From Allomeiothermus silvanus DSM 9946 (GTDB lineage Bacteria; Deinococcota; Deinococci; Deinococcales; Thermaceae): a stretch of 64,000 nucleotides of DNA. The DNA lies in NCBI RefSeq assembly GCF_000092125.1, contig NC_014212.1, positions 1,570,001 through 1,634,000 on the forward strand. The letters run 5' to 3'. A model generated the notes under the pieces. The model saw only the letters and a list, made by a program, of their open reading frames with translations, was not told where the DNA came from and ran no database searches. The position numbers and the translations under genes are program-made. Position 1 is the stretch's first letter; the number at the start of each line of letters is the position of its first letter. Shown here one piece after another: positions 21,830 through 30,812 of the stretch.

Positions 21830-22966
21830 GTGATCTACCTCGATTACGCGGCTACTACCCCCCTGGACCCCGAGGTGAAAACGGGGATGGAGCAGGCCTT
21901 TGGGGCTTGGGGGAACCCAAGTTCGGTGCACGCCGAGGGGCGCCGGGCCAAGGCTTTGCTGGAGGAGTCCCGCGAACGGGTGGCCAAAGCCATAGGAGCC
22001 CGTTCGCGTGAGATTATCTTTACCTCTGGCGGTTCCGAGGCAGATGCGCTCGCGATCTTAGGGTACGCCCTAGCTAAGGGCAAAGGCCACCTCCTCAGCA
22101 CCCGCCTCGAGCACTCGGCGGTGCTCATAGCGATGGGAGGCCTCGAGCGTTTGGGGTACGCGGTTACTTACCTCGAGCCAGAACCCCTTACCGGCATGGT
22201 GTATCCCGATCAGGTGGCCCAAGCCCTCCGCCCCGATACCCTGCTGGTCAGCGTGATGGCGGTTAACAACGAACTTGGTACCCTCTACCCGATTCGCGAG
22301 ATGGCCGAAGTCTGCAAAGCGAGAGGGGTAGTCTTCCACACTGACGCGGTACAAGCGGCAGGGACGCTTCCCCTTGATGTCCAGGAGCTGGGGGTAGATA
22401 TGCTCTCGCTGGCGGCGCACAAGTTCTATGGCCCCAAGGGAGCCGGGGCTTTGTACTTGCGCAAAGGCCTCGAGCTTTTCCCTATTGCCCCCGGCAAGCA
22501 GGAGCAAGGTTTTCGGGGTGGCACCGAGAACCTTCCCGCCGTGTACGGGATGGCCTTGGCGCTCGAGAAGGCGGTGCGGCTGATTCCCGAAGAGACCCCT
22601 CGGTTGCTGGCTTTGCGCCATCGGCTGGAGAGCGCTTTGCTTGCCCTCCCCGGCGTAGAACTCAACGGCCACCCCACCCACAGGAGCCCCAAGCACGTCA
22701 ATGTCACGGCCAAGGGCGCTGATGGGGAAGGTTTGCTGCTCAACCTCGACTTGATGGGGGTGTGCGCCTCCTCGGGCTCAGCGTGCAGTTCGGGGAGCCT
22801 CGAGCCCAGCCATGTCCTCACCGCCATAGGCCGCAGCAAGGCCGAAGCCCGGGCCTCGGTGCGGTTCAGCTTGGGGAGATATACCACCGAAGCCGAGGTG
22901 GACGAGGCAGCTCGGATCTTCGCGCAGGCGGCGGGGCGCTCGAGGCTCACGGATACAGCGCGCTGA
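21830..22966 (+). CDS. iscS: Cysteine desulfurase (IscS/NifS)
   Basis: PLP enzyme that takes sulfur from cysteine for Fe-S clusters and thio-tRNA. 378 residues from GTG 21830, with AGGGGAGA upstream. Marks: start YLDYAATTPLDP; His in EHSAV near 98; PLP Lys in LAAHKFYGPKG near 200; and the catalytic Cys in ASSGSACSSGS near 320, on a short mobile loop typical of group I NifS-like proteins. Length is slightly short of E. coli IscS because the C-terminal extension is missing. No iscU follows; the scaffold must be elsewhere (SUF in this phylum). Confidence 0.95.
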   Translation: MIYLDYAATTPLDPEVKTGMEQAFGAWGNPSSVHAEGRRAKALLEESRERVAKAIGARSREIIFTSGGSEADALAILGYALAKGKGHLLSTRLEHSAVLIAMGGLERLGYAVTYLEPEPLTGMVYPDQVAQALRPDTLLVSVMAVNNELGTLYPIREMAEVCKARGVVFHTDAVQAAGTLPLDVQELGVDMLSLAAHKFYGPKGAGALYLRKGLELFPIAPGKQEQGFRGGTENLPAVYGMALALEKAVRLIPEETPRLLALRHRLESALLALPGVELNGHPTHRSPKHVNVTAKGADGEGLLLNLDLMGVCASSGSACSSGSLEPSHVLTAIGRSKAEARASVRFSLGRYTTEAEVDEAARIFAQAAGRSRLTDTAR

Positions 22967-23029
22967 ATGTCTCTACCCCGGGCGGCTATCTTCCGGGAGT
23001 TTGCGCGGGCCGCTCATCACATCTTTGGA

Positions 23030-23060
23030 AAAGCCCCCGCCCGCAAGGAGGGGGGCAAAA
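23030..23060. terminator. Bidirectional terminator between iscS and the acyl-CoA ligase
   Basis: GCCCCC (23033-23038) pairs with GGGGGC (23051-23056) and is flanked by AAAA on the left and CAAAA on the right. On the minus strand the second arm is followed by TTTT, so it mainly ends the convergent ligase mRNA. Confidence 0.55.
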
Positions 23061-23075
23061 CGGACAGGGTGTATT

Positions 23076-24755
23076 TCAGCTCGAGACCTTTTGGGCTTGT
23101 ATCGCTTCTTCGCGCAACTGCCGCCGCAAGATCTTGCCCACCGCTGACTTGGGCAACTCCTTACGAAATTCGATGATCCGGGGAATCTTGAAGGCAGCCA
23201 GGTTTTCCCGGCAGTACTTCTCGAGTTCGGCTTCGGTGAGGTTAGCCCCCGGCTTGAGGACCACATAAGCCGCCACGGTCTCGCCACGGTAGCTGTCGGG
23301 CACACCCACCACACAGGCTTCCTGGATGGCTGGGTGGGCGTAGAGAACCTCTTCAACCTCGCGGGGGTAGATGTTGTACCCGCCTGCAATGATCACGTCT
23401 TTCTTGCGGTCTACGATGTAGAAATAGCCGTCTTCGTCCATCTTAGCCATGTCGCCGGTGAGGAGCCAATCGATGACGAGGGTTTTAGCGGTCTCCTCAG
23501 GGCGGTTCCAGTAGCCCTTCATTATGTTGGGCCCGCGCACCGCCAACTCCCCCACTTCTCCAGGGGGAAGCTCTTGCATATCAGGCCCCAGGATCTTGGC
23601 ATCCACCCCCGGAAATGGCAAACCCACGCTGCCTTTCTTGCGCAACCCAGACACCGGGTTGGAGTGGGTGACCGGCGCGGCTTCGGTTAGGCCGTATCCC
23701 TCGAGCACCTTGCCCCCGGTGAGCTGCTCAAAGCGCTCCATCACCTCGAGGGGAAGTGGGGCCGAGCCCGAGTTGCAGACGCGTATGGTGTGTATTTTGC
23801 GGTTTTGGATGCCCGGGAAGTGGTTGAACGCGGTGTACAGCGTCGGTACCCCAGGGAAGTGGGTCACCCCGTGTTTCTCAATAGCCTCAACGCAGGCGGC
23901 GACTTCGGGTCGTGGCAGGAGCACGATCTTATATCCCAAAGCGAGGCCAAAGTTCATGGCCACGGTCATCCCATAGACGTGGAAGAAGGGGATAGCCCCC
24001 AGCATCACGCCCTTGCCCTCGAGGGCCTTGCTTTCGGGGGACCAGGCGATGCTTTGGTAGGTGTTGGCCACCAGATTGCGGTGGGTGAGCATGGCACCCT
24101 TAGAGATTCCGGTGGTTCCGCCGGTGTACTGGAGCAGGGCTATGTCGTCGGGGTTGGAGTTCACTGGCTCGGCGATGGGCGAATAGGAGCGCAGCAGGGT
24201 TTTGAGGTCGTGGCGCTTAGGGTCTTTGGGTAAGTTGACCCAGCGCTTCTCCCGACGCATCTTGATCGGGTAGAGCAGGTTTTTGGGAAAGGGGAGGTAA
24301 TCCTGGATTCCGCTGGTGATCACCCGCCGCAGCGGAACCTCCCCGGCTATCTCCGCATAACGGGGCCAGAGTATGTCCAGCATAACCAGGGTCTCTGCTC
24401 CGGCATCTACTAGTTGGTGATGGAGTTCCCGGGGGGTGTAGAGCGGGTTCACATTCACCGCGATACCGCCCGCCATCAGCGTGCCGTAAAAAGCGATTAC
24501 GAAGGCCGGGGTGTTGGGCAGCATGATGGCTACCCGTTCGCCGGGCTGCACCCCCTGAGCGCGCAGGGCCTCGGCGAAGCGGCGAGTGGCCTCCCAGAGC
24601 TCTTTGTAGCTCAGGGTCTTACCTAAGAATTCCAGCGCCACCTGCTCTGGATAGCGGTTTGCGCTCTGCTCGAGCAGCCGCCACAGGGGAATCTCGGGGT
24701 ACTCGATGTCTTTAGGGACACCGGGGTCGTAGTGTTTAAACCAGGGACGCTCCAT
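23076..24755 (-). CDS. fadD: Long-chain fatty-acid-CoA ligase
   Basis: 559 residues from ATG 24755, with GGAGGAG 5 nt upstream; the longer GTG frame begins within that Shine-Dalgarno. Activates fatty acids with ATP and CoA. Adenylate-forming motifs: LQYTGGTTGISKGAML near 205, LEGYGLTEAAPVTHSNP near 345, WLLTGDMAKMDEDGYFYIVDRKKD near 425-450, GYNIYPREVEE (A8 hinge), and catalytic Lys in SAVGKILRR near 542. It resembles characterised Thermus ligase and long-chain FadD. Transcribed alone; the 185-bp gap to the divergent phosphoribosyltransferase gene must hold its promoter. Regulation by a TetR-type PaaR/FadR is possible but no site is obvious. Confidence 0.93.
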   Translation of the reverse strand: MERPWFKHYDPGVPKDIEYPEIPLWRLLEQSANRYPEQVALEFLGKTLSYKELWEATRRFAEALRAQGVQPGERVAIMLPNTPAFVIAFYGTLMAGGIAVNVNPLYTPRELHHQLVDAGAETLVMLDILWPRYAEIAGEVPLRRVITSGIQDYLPFPKNLLYPIKMRREKRWVNLPKDPKRHDLKTLLRSYSPIAEPVNSNPDDIALLQYTGGTTGISKGAMLTHRNLVANTYQSIAWSPESKALEGKGVMLGAIPFFHVYGMTVAMNFGLALGYKIVLLPRPEVAACVEAIEKHGVTHFPGVPTLYTAFNHFPGIQNRKIHTIRVCNSGSAPLPLEVMERFEQLTGGKVLEGYGLTEAAPVTHSNPVSGLRKKGSVGLPFPGVDAKILGPDMQELPPGEVGELAVRGPNIMKGYWNRPEETAKTLVIDWLLTGDMAKMDEDGYFYIVDRKKDVIIAGGYNIYPREVEEVLYAHPAIQEACVVGVPDSYRGETVAAYVVLKPGANLTEAELEKYCRENLAAFKIPRIIEFRKELPKSAVGKILRRQLREEAIQAQKVSS

Positions 24756-24940
24756 TCGCTCCTCCACTTTCCATACGACGGCTTGTACCTACCAGCTTAG
24801 GAAAAATTTATACCGAGTTCAAGAGTTGCCGGAGTTTTCGGCGTCGAGAAGCCGGATCCTCACGTGCGGGGTTGCGAGAAGCTCGAGCGGGGTGCAACAA
24901 TCTCTACCAGAGGGGCCAAAGGGACTCTAGATGAAGCCGT

Positions 24941-25594
24941 GTGGCAAGGGTCGGGTGGGAGCTAGTGCGTTTTCGTGATCGGGCACAGGCGGCACAGCTT
25001 TTGGCCCAGGCCCTGCGGCCTTTGGGCCTTGAGCGCCCGGTGATCTTGGGAATTCCTCGGGGCGGGGTAGTGCTGGCGGACATTTTAGCCCGGGCTCTAG
25101 GAGGCACCGCCGACGTGGTCTTCGCGCGTAAAATCGGCGCCCCCGGACACGAGGAATTCGCCTTGGGAGCGGTGGGGGAGGATGGTTCGATCTACCTGCA
25201 ACCCTATGCCCACCGTTACGCAAGCGAGGCCTACCTCGAGGCCGAGGCCCGGCGCCAGCAGGCGGTTATTGCCGAGCGGGCCGAGCGCTACCGTGCGGTG
25301 CGACCCAAGGTCCCGCTTACGGGCCGTGACGTGGTAATCGTCGATGACGGCATTGCCACCGGCAGCACCGTGGAAGCGGCCATTCAGGCGGTGCGGGCCG
25401 AGCATCCCCGGCGGCTAGTAGTGGCCATCCCGGTGGCCCCGCCGGAGGCCCTCGAGCGCCTCCAGCGCCAGGCTGAGGTGGTCTGTTTATACACCCCGGT
25501 TCCCTTTGGCGCGGTGGGGGCTTTTTATCAAGACTTCCCTCAAGTCTCCGACCAAGAGGTCTTGGAAACGCTTTCTGCATGGGCGGACCTTTAA
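24941..25594 (+). CDS. Phosphoribosyltransferase-fold protein
   Basis: 217 residues from GTG 24941; the start is uncertain, since an in-frame GTG nine codons later also fits the family N-terminus RFRDRAQAAQLLAQ. The PRPP-binding loop is clear: VVIVDDGIATGSTVEAAIQAVR near 125-146. The flexible hood (FARKIGAPGHEEFALGAVGEDG) is that of the COG1926 family rather than a purine salvage enzyme. Family members act on uncertain substrates and often sit beside hydrolases. Soluble and cytoplasmic. Function beyond PRPP chemistry is unknown. Confidence 0.85.
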   Translation: MARVGWELVRFRDRAQAAQLLAQALRPLGLERPVILGIPRGGVVLADILARALGGTADVVFARKIGAPGHEEFALGAVGEDGSIYLQPYAHRYASEAYLEAEARRQQAVIAERAERYRAVRPKVPLTGRDVVIVDDGIATGSTVEAAIQAVRAEHPRRLVVAIPVAPPEALERLQRQAEVVCLYTPVPFGAVGAFYQDFPQVSDQEVLETLSAWADL

Positions 25595-25617
25595 TCTTGG
25601 GTTGGTAGACTGGGAGC

Positions 25618-25989
25618 GTGAAAGGCTTTGTGCGCTCTGCCCAACAAGTCCCCTCCCGTCCCGTCGAGCGGGGGGTTCAGGCCTTTATTCAGGTATTGGT
25701 TGGCCCTGAGGACGGTGCTCCTCATTACATCACCCGTAAGTTCACCCTCTTGCCAGGCGGACGAATCCCCCGCCACAAGCACCCTGGGGTGGAGCACGAG
25801 CAGTTCTTGGTCGCCGGACGGCTGCGTATCGGCATCGGGGAGGAGGTGTTCGAGGCCAAGGCTGGGGAGGCCATCTATATCCCTGCGGATACCCCCCATT
25901 GGTACGAAAATCCCGGCCTCGAGACCGCGGAGTTCATCTGCGTGATCCCCAAGACCGCGAGCTATTCGACCGAGTGGCTCGAGGAGTAA
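25618..25989 (+). CDS. Cupin-domain protein
   Basis: 123 residues, a single conserved beta-barrel. Metal-binding motif 1 is PRHKHPGVEHEQFLVAGRLRIG (two His, Glu and a further His near residues 50-60), and motif 2 is IYIPADTPHWYENPG with His near 95. A metal, probably Fe or Mn, should be bound. Such small cupins range from isomerases to dioxygenases to sensors, and nothing nearby decides. Start is GTG 25618, 23 bp after the preceding gene. Confidence 0.85.
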   Translation: MKGFVRSAQQVPSRPVERGVQAFIQVLVGPEDGAPHYITRKFTLLPGGRIPRHKHPGVEHEQFLVAGRLRIGIGEEVFEAKAGEAIYIPADTPHWYENPGLETAEFICVIPKTASYSTEWLEE

Positions 25990-26060
25990 AACAGCCGGAT
26001 TCTTCCCTGAACACCTGGCTGGCGGTCGAATATGGTGGTATTTACCTCAGGCTTGGCCTC

Positions 26061-27212
26061 ATGAAGACCGACTACGAGTTCATCGTCATCGGGGCGGGTG
26101 GGGCCGGTTCCGCTGCGGCTTACGAGCTGGCCCGGCGCGGGTGTGAGGTGCTGCTGATTGAGCAGTTCCAAGTGGGGCATGACCGGGGTTCCTCGCATGG
26201 GCATTCGCGCATCTTCCGCTTCGCCTACGCCGAGCCTGACTACGTGCGGCTGGCCCAGGCGGCCTTGTTGGCCTGGCGCGAACTCGAGGCCGACGCCGGG
26301 ATGCCCCTCCTGACCCTGACCGGTGGCCTCGACCTTGGCCCGGCGGGAAGCTCGAGCCTGGAGCAGACCGAGCACGCCCTGCGAGCTATGGGAGCGGTAT
26401 TCGATAAGCTCGATGCCCAAAGCCTGATGCGGCGCTTCCCGCAGTGGCGGGTTCCCGGCGACTGGATCGGGATCTACTCTCCTGATGCAGGCATCGTGAA
26501 CCCCACCCAGAGCGTGGAGGTGCTGGCGGTGTTGGCCCAGGGCTATGGAGCCCGGCTGCTGGAGCGCACCCCGGTGCGAGGCCTCGAGTTGAGTGGGCAG
26601 GGGAGTCCTCGAGTCCTCACCGACCAAGGGAAGTTCTCTTGCCGCCGCCTGATCGTGGCCGCCGGGGCTTGGCTGCCCCAACTGGTGCCCCAACTGGCGA
26701 CCCGGCTCCGGGTGACCCAGGAAGCCACGGTATTCTTCAAGCCCCAGGTGCTCGAGCCCTTCTCCCCCCGGCGCTTCCCCATCTTCATCAACCACCTCTC
26801 CGCTAGCGGTCTCCCCGACGTGTATGGTTTTCCGGTGTTCGGTTTGCCCGGGGTAAAGGTCGCCCTCCACCACGGCGGACCGGCGACCACCGCCGAGGCT
26901 CGAGGTTTCAAGGTGGCCCAGGAGTATATCGAGACCCTATCCGGGTGGCTGCTGCGCTACCTCCCCGCAGCCGCCGGGCCAGTGATCCAGGCCAAGACCT
27001 GCCTCTACACCAACACCGCCACCCACGACTTCTTGATCGACCTTCACCCCGAGTCTTCCTCGGTGCTGCTGGCCTCCCCGTGCTCCGGGCACGGGTTCAA
27101 GTTCGCCCCGGCGATCGGAAAAATCTTGGCTGATTGGGCACTGGATGTGCCCAACCCCTGGCACTTCGAGCGCTTCCGGCTCGAGCGGGCTTTGGGCTCA
27201 GCTTCTAGCTGA
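26061..27212 (+). CDS. FAD-dependent sarcosine oxidase-type amine oxidase
   Basis: 383 residues from ATG 26061 (MKTDYEFIVIG); the upstream part of the open frame overlaps the cupin gene and is not coding. Rossmann FAD motif GAGGAGSAAAYELARRG near 10-26, then SSHGHSRIFRFAYAEPDYVRLA, diagnostic of monomeric sarcosine and N-methyl-tryptophan oxidases. The Cys in KTCLYTNTATHDFLID near 317 is the one that bonds FAD covalently in this family, and SPCSGHGFKFAPAIGK closes the fold. It oxidises a secondary amine to an aldehyde, releasing H2O2. Substrate could be sarcosine or another N-methyl amino acid. The M20 hydrolase downstream may supply its substrate. Confidence 0.9.
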   Translation: MKTDYEFIVIGAGGAGSAAAYELARRGCEVLLIEQFQVGHDRGSSHGHSRIFRFAYAEPDYVRLAQAALLAWRELEADAGMPLLTLTGGLDLGPAGSSSLEQTEHALRAMGAVFDKLDAQSLMRRFPQWRVPGDWIGIYSPDAGIVNPTQSVEVLAVLAQGYGARLLERTPVRGLELSGQGSPRVLTDQGKFSCRRLIVAAGAWLPQLVPQLATRLRVTQEATVFFKPQVLEPFSPRRFPIFINHLSASGLPDVYGFPVFGLPGVKVALHHGGPATTAEARGFKVAQEYIETLSGWLLRYLPAAAGPVIQAKTCLYTNTATHDFLIDLHPESSSVLLASPCSGHGFKFAPAIGKILADWALDVPNPWHFERFRLERALGSASS

Positions 27213-27304
27213 GTTGCTCGAGCGTACACACCGAGCTTTTTCAGCCGCGGACTGCCCAAGACGTGGGAGTGGCGAGGAAGTCTTTTCACGGTATGCTGGG
27301 TGAC

Positions 27305-28492
27305 ATGCAAGTTCAAGAACTGAGAATCCGGGACCGCATCGCTGCCCTCACGCCTTCACTCGTTGCCATGCGGCGCGACTTCCACCGCCACCCCGAACTG
27401 GCCTTCCAGGAATTCCGCACCGCCGAGAAGCTAGCTATGCATCTGCGCAATTTGGGGCTCGAGGTTCAGACCGGCATCGCTACCACCGGCGTGGTAGCGC
27501 GCTTGAAAGGGGCCAAGCCGGGCAAGACGGTGATGGTCCGTGCCGACATCGACGCCCTGCCCATCCACGAGGCCACCGGAGCCCCCTACGCCTCGGAGAA
27601 CCCCGGGGTGATGCACGCCTGCGGGCACGATGGACACGCGGCCGTAGCCGCCCATGTGGCCACCCTCCTCAGCGAGATGAAAGACCAGCTCGAGGGCAAC
27701 GTGGTCTTTGTTTTCCAGCCTGCCGAGGAGATCGTGGCGGGTGCCCGCCCGATGATCGAGGCGGGGGTGATGGAAGGCGTGGACCGGGTGGTTGGGCTGC
27801 ACCTCTATAGCCTCCTGCCCGCCGGGACCGTGGGGGTACGGCCCGGCCCCAGCATGGCCGCCGCCGATGCCTTCACCCTCACCGTGCGCGGCAAGGGAAC
27901 CCACGCCGCCATGCCCCACGAGGGGGTGGACACGGTGCTGATCTCCGCGCACATCATCACCGCTTTGCAAAGCCTGGTGAGCCGTGAGACCGACCCGGTA
28001 GGTACCTCGGTGATCACCATCGCTACCCTTACCGCCGGGGAAGGAGCCCACAACATCATCCCCGAGACCGCCACCCTCAAGGGGACCTTGCGTACTTTTG
28101 ACGCCTCGCTGCGGGCCAAGCTGGTGCGCCGGATCGAGGAAGTGGCTACAGGCATTGCCAGGGCGATGGGTGGGAGTGCTGAGATCGCCTGGCGAGACGG
28201 CTCGCCGGCAGTGGTCAACGACCCCGAGCTGACCCAGCGTTTCCGTGCCCTGGCAAATGAAGTGGTAGGGCCAGCAAAGGTACTCGAGACCCCCCCGGTG
28301 ATGGGCGGCGACGACATGGCCGAATTCCTGAACCGGGCTCCGGGGGTGTATTTCTGGGTCGGGGCGGGAGACCCCGCCACGGGGAAGAACCAACCCCACC
28401 ATCACCCCCGCTTCGACATCGATGACGAGCGGGCCTTGCCGGTAGCGGTGGAACTCTTAGCTAGGGCCACCCTAGAGTTTCTCAAGCCGTAA
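27305..28492 (+). CDS. M20 family N-acyl-amino-acid/hippurate amidohydrolase
   Basis: 395 residues from ATG 27305. Removes an acyl group from an amino acid or dipeptide with a two-metal centre. Metal ligands are visible: VMRADIDALPIHEATG and VMHACGHDGHAA near 95-105 (His, Cys and Asp typical of the hippuricase branch), the catalytic Glu pair in FQPAEEIVAGAR near 137, and HHHPRFDIDDERALPVAVE near the end. A dimerisation domain with KGTHAAMPHEGVD lies between. It follows the amine oxidase by 92 bp in the same direction, so they may act in one amino-acid catabolic route. Confidence 0.92.
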   Translation: MQVQELRIRDRIAALTPSLVAMRRDFHRHPELAFQEFRTAEKLAMHLRNLGLEVQTGIATTGVVARLKGAKPGKTVMVRADIDALPIHEATGAPYASENPGVMHACGHDGHAAVAAHVATLLSEMKDQLEGNVVFVFQPAEEIVAGARPMIEAGVMEGVDRVVGLHLYSLLPAGTVGVRPGPSMAAADAFTLTVRGKGTHAAMPHEGVDTVLISAHIITALQSLVSRETDPVGTSVITIATLTAGEGAHNIIPETATLKGTLRTFDASLRAKLVRRIEEVATGIARAMGGSAEIAWRDGSPAVVNDPELTQRFRALANEVVGPAKVLETPPVMGGDDMAEFLNRAPGVYFWVGAGDPATGKNQPHHHPRFDIDDERALPVAVELLARATLEFLKP

Positions 28493-28542
28493 ACCGTGGG
28501 GTAGGCGACACATCAAACCGCCGTTGGTCGGCATCTTGAGGT

Positions 28543-28983
28543 ATGTCTGCGCGAATTGGGGTGGCGGTGGGGCTTTTGCTGGCGGCTGTAGCCCTTTCTC
28601 AGCGGCTTACCGACATACCGCTGCAACAACAGGCTGAGATCCGTGCGGTGATAGAGGCACAACTGGCGGCTTTTCAACAGGACGATGCGGTGCGGGCCTT
28701 CTCCTTTGCCGCTCCGGGGATCCGCCAAACTTTTCAGACACCCGAGCGCTTTCTCCAGATGGTCCAACAGGGGTACCTGCCCCTCTATCGCCCGACCCGG
28801 GTGGAGTTCGCAGCCATCGGTTTATACCAAGGCATACCCACTCAGGTGCTCATCGTCACCGATGGAGAAGGGGTGCGCTACCGGGCCTACTACCTGATGG
28901 AGCGCCAGCCAGATCGCAGCTGGAAGATCGCCGGAGTGTACCTCGAGCCCCTTCCAGATGAGGCCCCGCCTAAGTCTGCCTGA
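28543..28983 (+). CDS. DUF4864 protein with signal peptide or anchor
   Basis: 146 residues. A hydrophobic N-terminus (IGVAVGLLLAAVALS) acts as a signal peptide or anchor, followed by a domain with AVIEAQLAAFQQDDAVRAFSFAAPGIRQTF, a pattern I associate with DUF4864, in the NTF2-like superfamily, then a sheet-rich end (YRAYYLMERQPDRSWKIAGVYL). Likely a small periplasmic or membrane-attached protein; no function is established. It lies 50 bp after the M20 gene and is probably in the same transcript. Confidence 0.75.
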   Translation: MSARIGVAVGLLLAAVALSQRLTDIPLQQQAEIRAVIEAQLAAFQQDDAVRAFSFAAPGIRQTFQTPERFLQMVQQGYLPLYRPTRVEFAAIGLYQGIPTQVLIVTDGEGVRYRAYYLMERQPDRSWKIAGVYLEPLPDEAPPKSA

Positions 28984-29040
28984 TTGAGCCTTTGGAGCGA
29001 ATTGGGCATGGGCCTCGCGCAAGGAGAGGTTCGGTGGGTT

Positions 29041-29085
29041 TACTAAACGGTAATGAGTCAACCGAATCTGGTATTACTCGGCTTG
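29041..29085. repeat. Intergenic repeat related to 43034-43163
   Basis: GGTAATGAGTCAACCGAATC followed by TGGTATTA closely matches GGTAACGAATCAACCAAATC plus TGGTATAA at 43137-43163. Only one side of the inverted repeat is recognisable here. It overlaps the ilvD stop codon. Confidence 0.45.
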
Positions 29086-30738
29086 CTCGAGCACTGCCCC
29101 ATACTTCGCACTGCTCACCAGTTTGGCGTACCGGGCAAACAGCCCGCTCTTGTAATGCGGCTCAGGGGCCTTCCACTTAGCCCTGCGCGCTTCCAACACC
29201 TCGGGGGAGACCTCCAGCTCGAGCCTCCCCGCGTCGCAGTCAATCGAGATGAGGTCCCCCTCTTCGACGAGCGCAATCGGACCGCCAACCTGGGCTTCCG
29301 GCGCGACGTGCCCGATCATCAGGCCCTTGGTTCCGCCGCTAAAGCGTCCGTCGGTTACCAACGCTACGTCCGGGCCGAGCCCCTCGCCCACTAAAGCACT
29401 CGTCACCGAGAGCATTTCGGGCATTCCGGGGGCTCCCTTGGGGCCCTCGTAGCGGATCACCACCACATCCCCGGGCTGGATCTCTTTGGCCAGCACCGCT
29501 TTCATGGCCTTTTGCTCGCCGTCGAAGACCCGGGCCGGGCCGCGGAACTGCTTGCGCTCGGTTCCGGCGAGCTTCAAGACCGCCCCTTCGGGGGCCAATG
29601 AGCCCTTCAGAATGCGTAGCCCTCCCTCGGGCTTGAAGGCTTTCTCCCGCGGGACCACCACCTGCTGTCCCGGGGTCTCGGCGGCGTCCTTGACCTCTTC
29701 CCAAAGGGTCTTGCCGGTTATGGTCATCTGGCTGCCGTCGATCATCTCCCCTTCGATCAGGCGGCGGATGATGAGCGGGATGCCCCCGGCTTCCCACAGC
29801 TCCCAGGCGGTGTAGGTGCCCCAGGGGCGCATGTCGGCGATCACCGGGGTCTTGCGGGAGATGGTGTCGAAGTCGTCCAGCTCGAGCTTGACCCCCGCCT
29901 CGCGGGCGATCGCCAGGAGGTGCAAGACCGCGTTGGTCGAGCCGCCCGTGGCGGCTACTGCGGCGATCGCGTTGACGAAGGACTGCCGGGTGAGGAAGCT
30001 CTTGGGCGTGCGGTTCTCCCGGATGGCCTCGGCCAGGATGTGCATCGCCTTTCGTCCGGCGGCTTTCTTGTGGGGGGCAATGGCAGGGATAGCGTTGTAG
30101 CCGATAGGGGAGAAGCCCATCACCTCCAGCACCATGGCCATGGTATTTGCCGTGTACTGCCCCCCGCAGGCCCCAGGGCCGGGGATGGCGGTGCGTTCGA
30201 CCTCGGCCAGCTCTTGTTCAGTAATTTTGCCTGCTGCGTACTGCCCCACTGCCTCGAAAACCGAGACCACGGTCTGCTTTTTGTCGCGCAGGATACCGGG
30301 GGCAATGGAGCCACCATAGAGCACTAGGCTCGGTACGTCGGCGCGAATCACCCCCATCATCCCGCCGGGGTTGGTCTTGTCGCAGGCTACTAGCGCTACC
30401 ATTCCGTCGTAGAGGTAGCCCCGGGCGATGAGTTCGATGGAGTCGGCGATTACCTCGCGGCTGATGAGCGAAGCCCGCATCCCTATGGTGCCCATGCTGA
30501 TCCCGTCGGAAATGGCCGGGGCGCCGAACTCGAAGGCATGCAGCCCAGCCTCTTTAGCCCCTACCTTGAGGTCGGCGGCTAACTCGCGTAGGTGGAAATT
30601 GCAGGGCATCCCTTCGGTCCAGGTGTTGACGATGCCTATCCAAGGAATCTTGAAGTCGTCGTCCGTTACCCCCACCGCACGCAACATCGCACGCGCAGGA
30701 GCTTGCTGCGGGCCTTGTTTGATCACATCCGAGCGCAT
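29074..30738 (-). CDS. ilvD: Dihydroxy-acid dehydratase
   Basis: Converts 2,3-dihydroxy-3-methylbutanoate (and the methylpentanoate) to the 2-keto acids in valine, leucine and isoleucine synthesis. 554 residues, a normal length. Fe-S ligands: Cys in VACDKTNPGGMMG near 120 and in GPGACGGQYTANTM near 190; a third is in the N-terminal PCNFHLRELA region near 49. The C-terminal VTDGRFSGGTKGLMIGHVAPEA is typical. ATG 30738 sits after a purine-rich ACCTCCGG (minus AGGTGC) leader. It heads a minus run separate from the leu genes by an SDR gene. Confidence 0.96.
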   Translation of the reverse strand: MRSDVIKQGPQQAPARAMLRAVGVTDDDFKIPWIGIVNTWTEGMPCNFHLRELAADLKVGAKEAGLHAFEFGAPAISDGISMGTIGMRASLISREVIADSIELIARGYLYDGMVALVACDKTNPGGMMGVIRADVPSLVLYGGSIAPGILRDKKQTVVSVFEAVGQYAAGKITEQELAEVERTAIPGPGACGGQYTANTMAMVLEVMGFSPIGYNAIPAIAPHKKAAGRKAMHILAEAIRENRTPKSFLTRQSFVNAIAAVAATGGSTNAVLHLLAIAREAGVKLELDDFDTISRKTPVIADMRPWGTYTAWELWEAGGIPLIIRRLIEGEMIDGSQMTITGKTLWEEVKDAAETPGQQVVVPREKAFKPEGGLRILKGSLAPEGAVLKLAGTERKQFRGPARVFDGEQKAMKAVLAKEIQPGDVVVIRYEGPKGAPGMPEMLSVTSALVGEGLGPDVALVTDGRFSGGTKGLMIGHVAPEAQVGGPIALVEEGDLISIDCDAGRLELEVSPEVLEARRAKWKAPEPHYKSGLFARYAKLVSSAKYGAVLEQAE

Positions 30739-30752
30739 CGTTGCACCTCCGG

Positions 30753-30785
30753 TGCATCGTACGTCCTACGCTTTACGTCTTGTTT
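30753..30785. repeat. Short intergenic repeat with GTCCTACG
   Basis: CGTACGTCCTACGCTTTACG lies between ilvD and the SDR gene. A longer relative with two GTCCTACG units lies at 32684-32730 before leuD, and a looser one (CTACGGCGTAGGGCGCAAGA) near 36549. This may be a family of small dispersed repeats. Confidence 0.35.
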
Positions 30786-30812
30786 CCGCGCACAGCGTAT
30801 GACCTTCGACGC

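Noticed and set aside
22967-23176. 69-residue frame right after iscS (TGA then ATG)
   Set aside because: It runs through a terminator and into the antisense of the acyl-CoA ligase C-terminus; no Shine-Dalgarno and no family resemblance.
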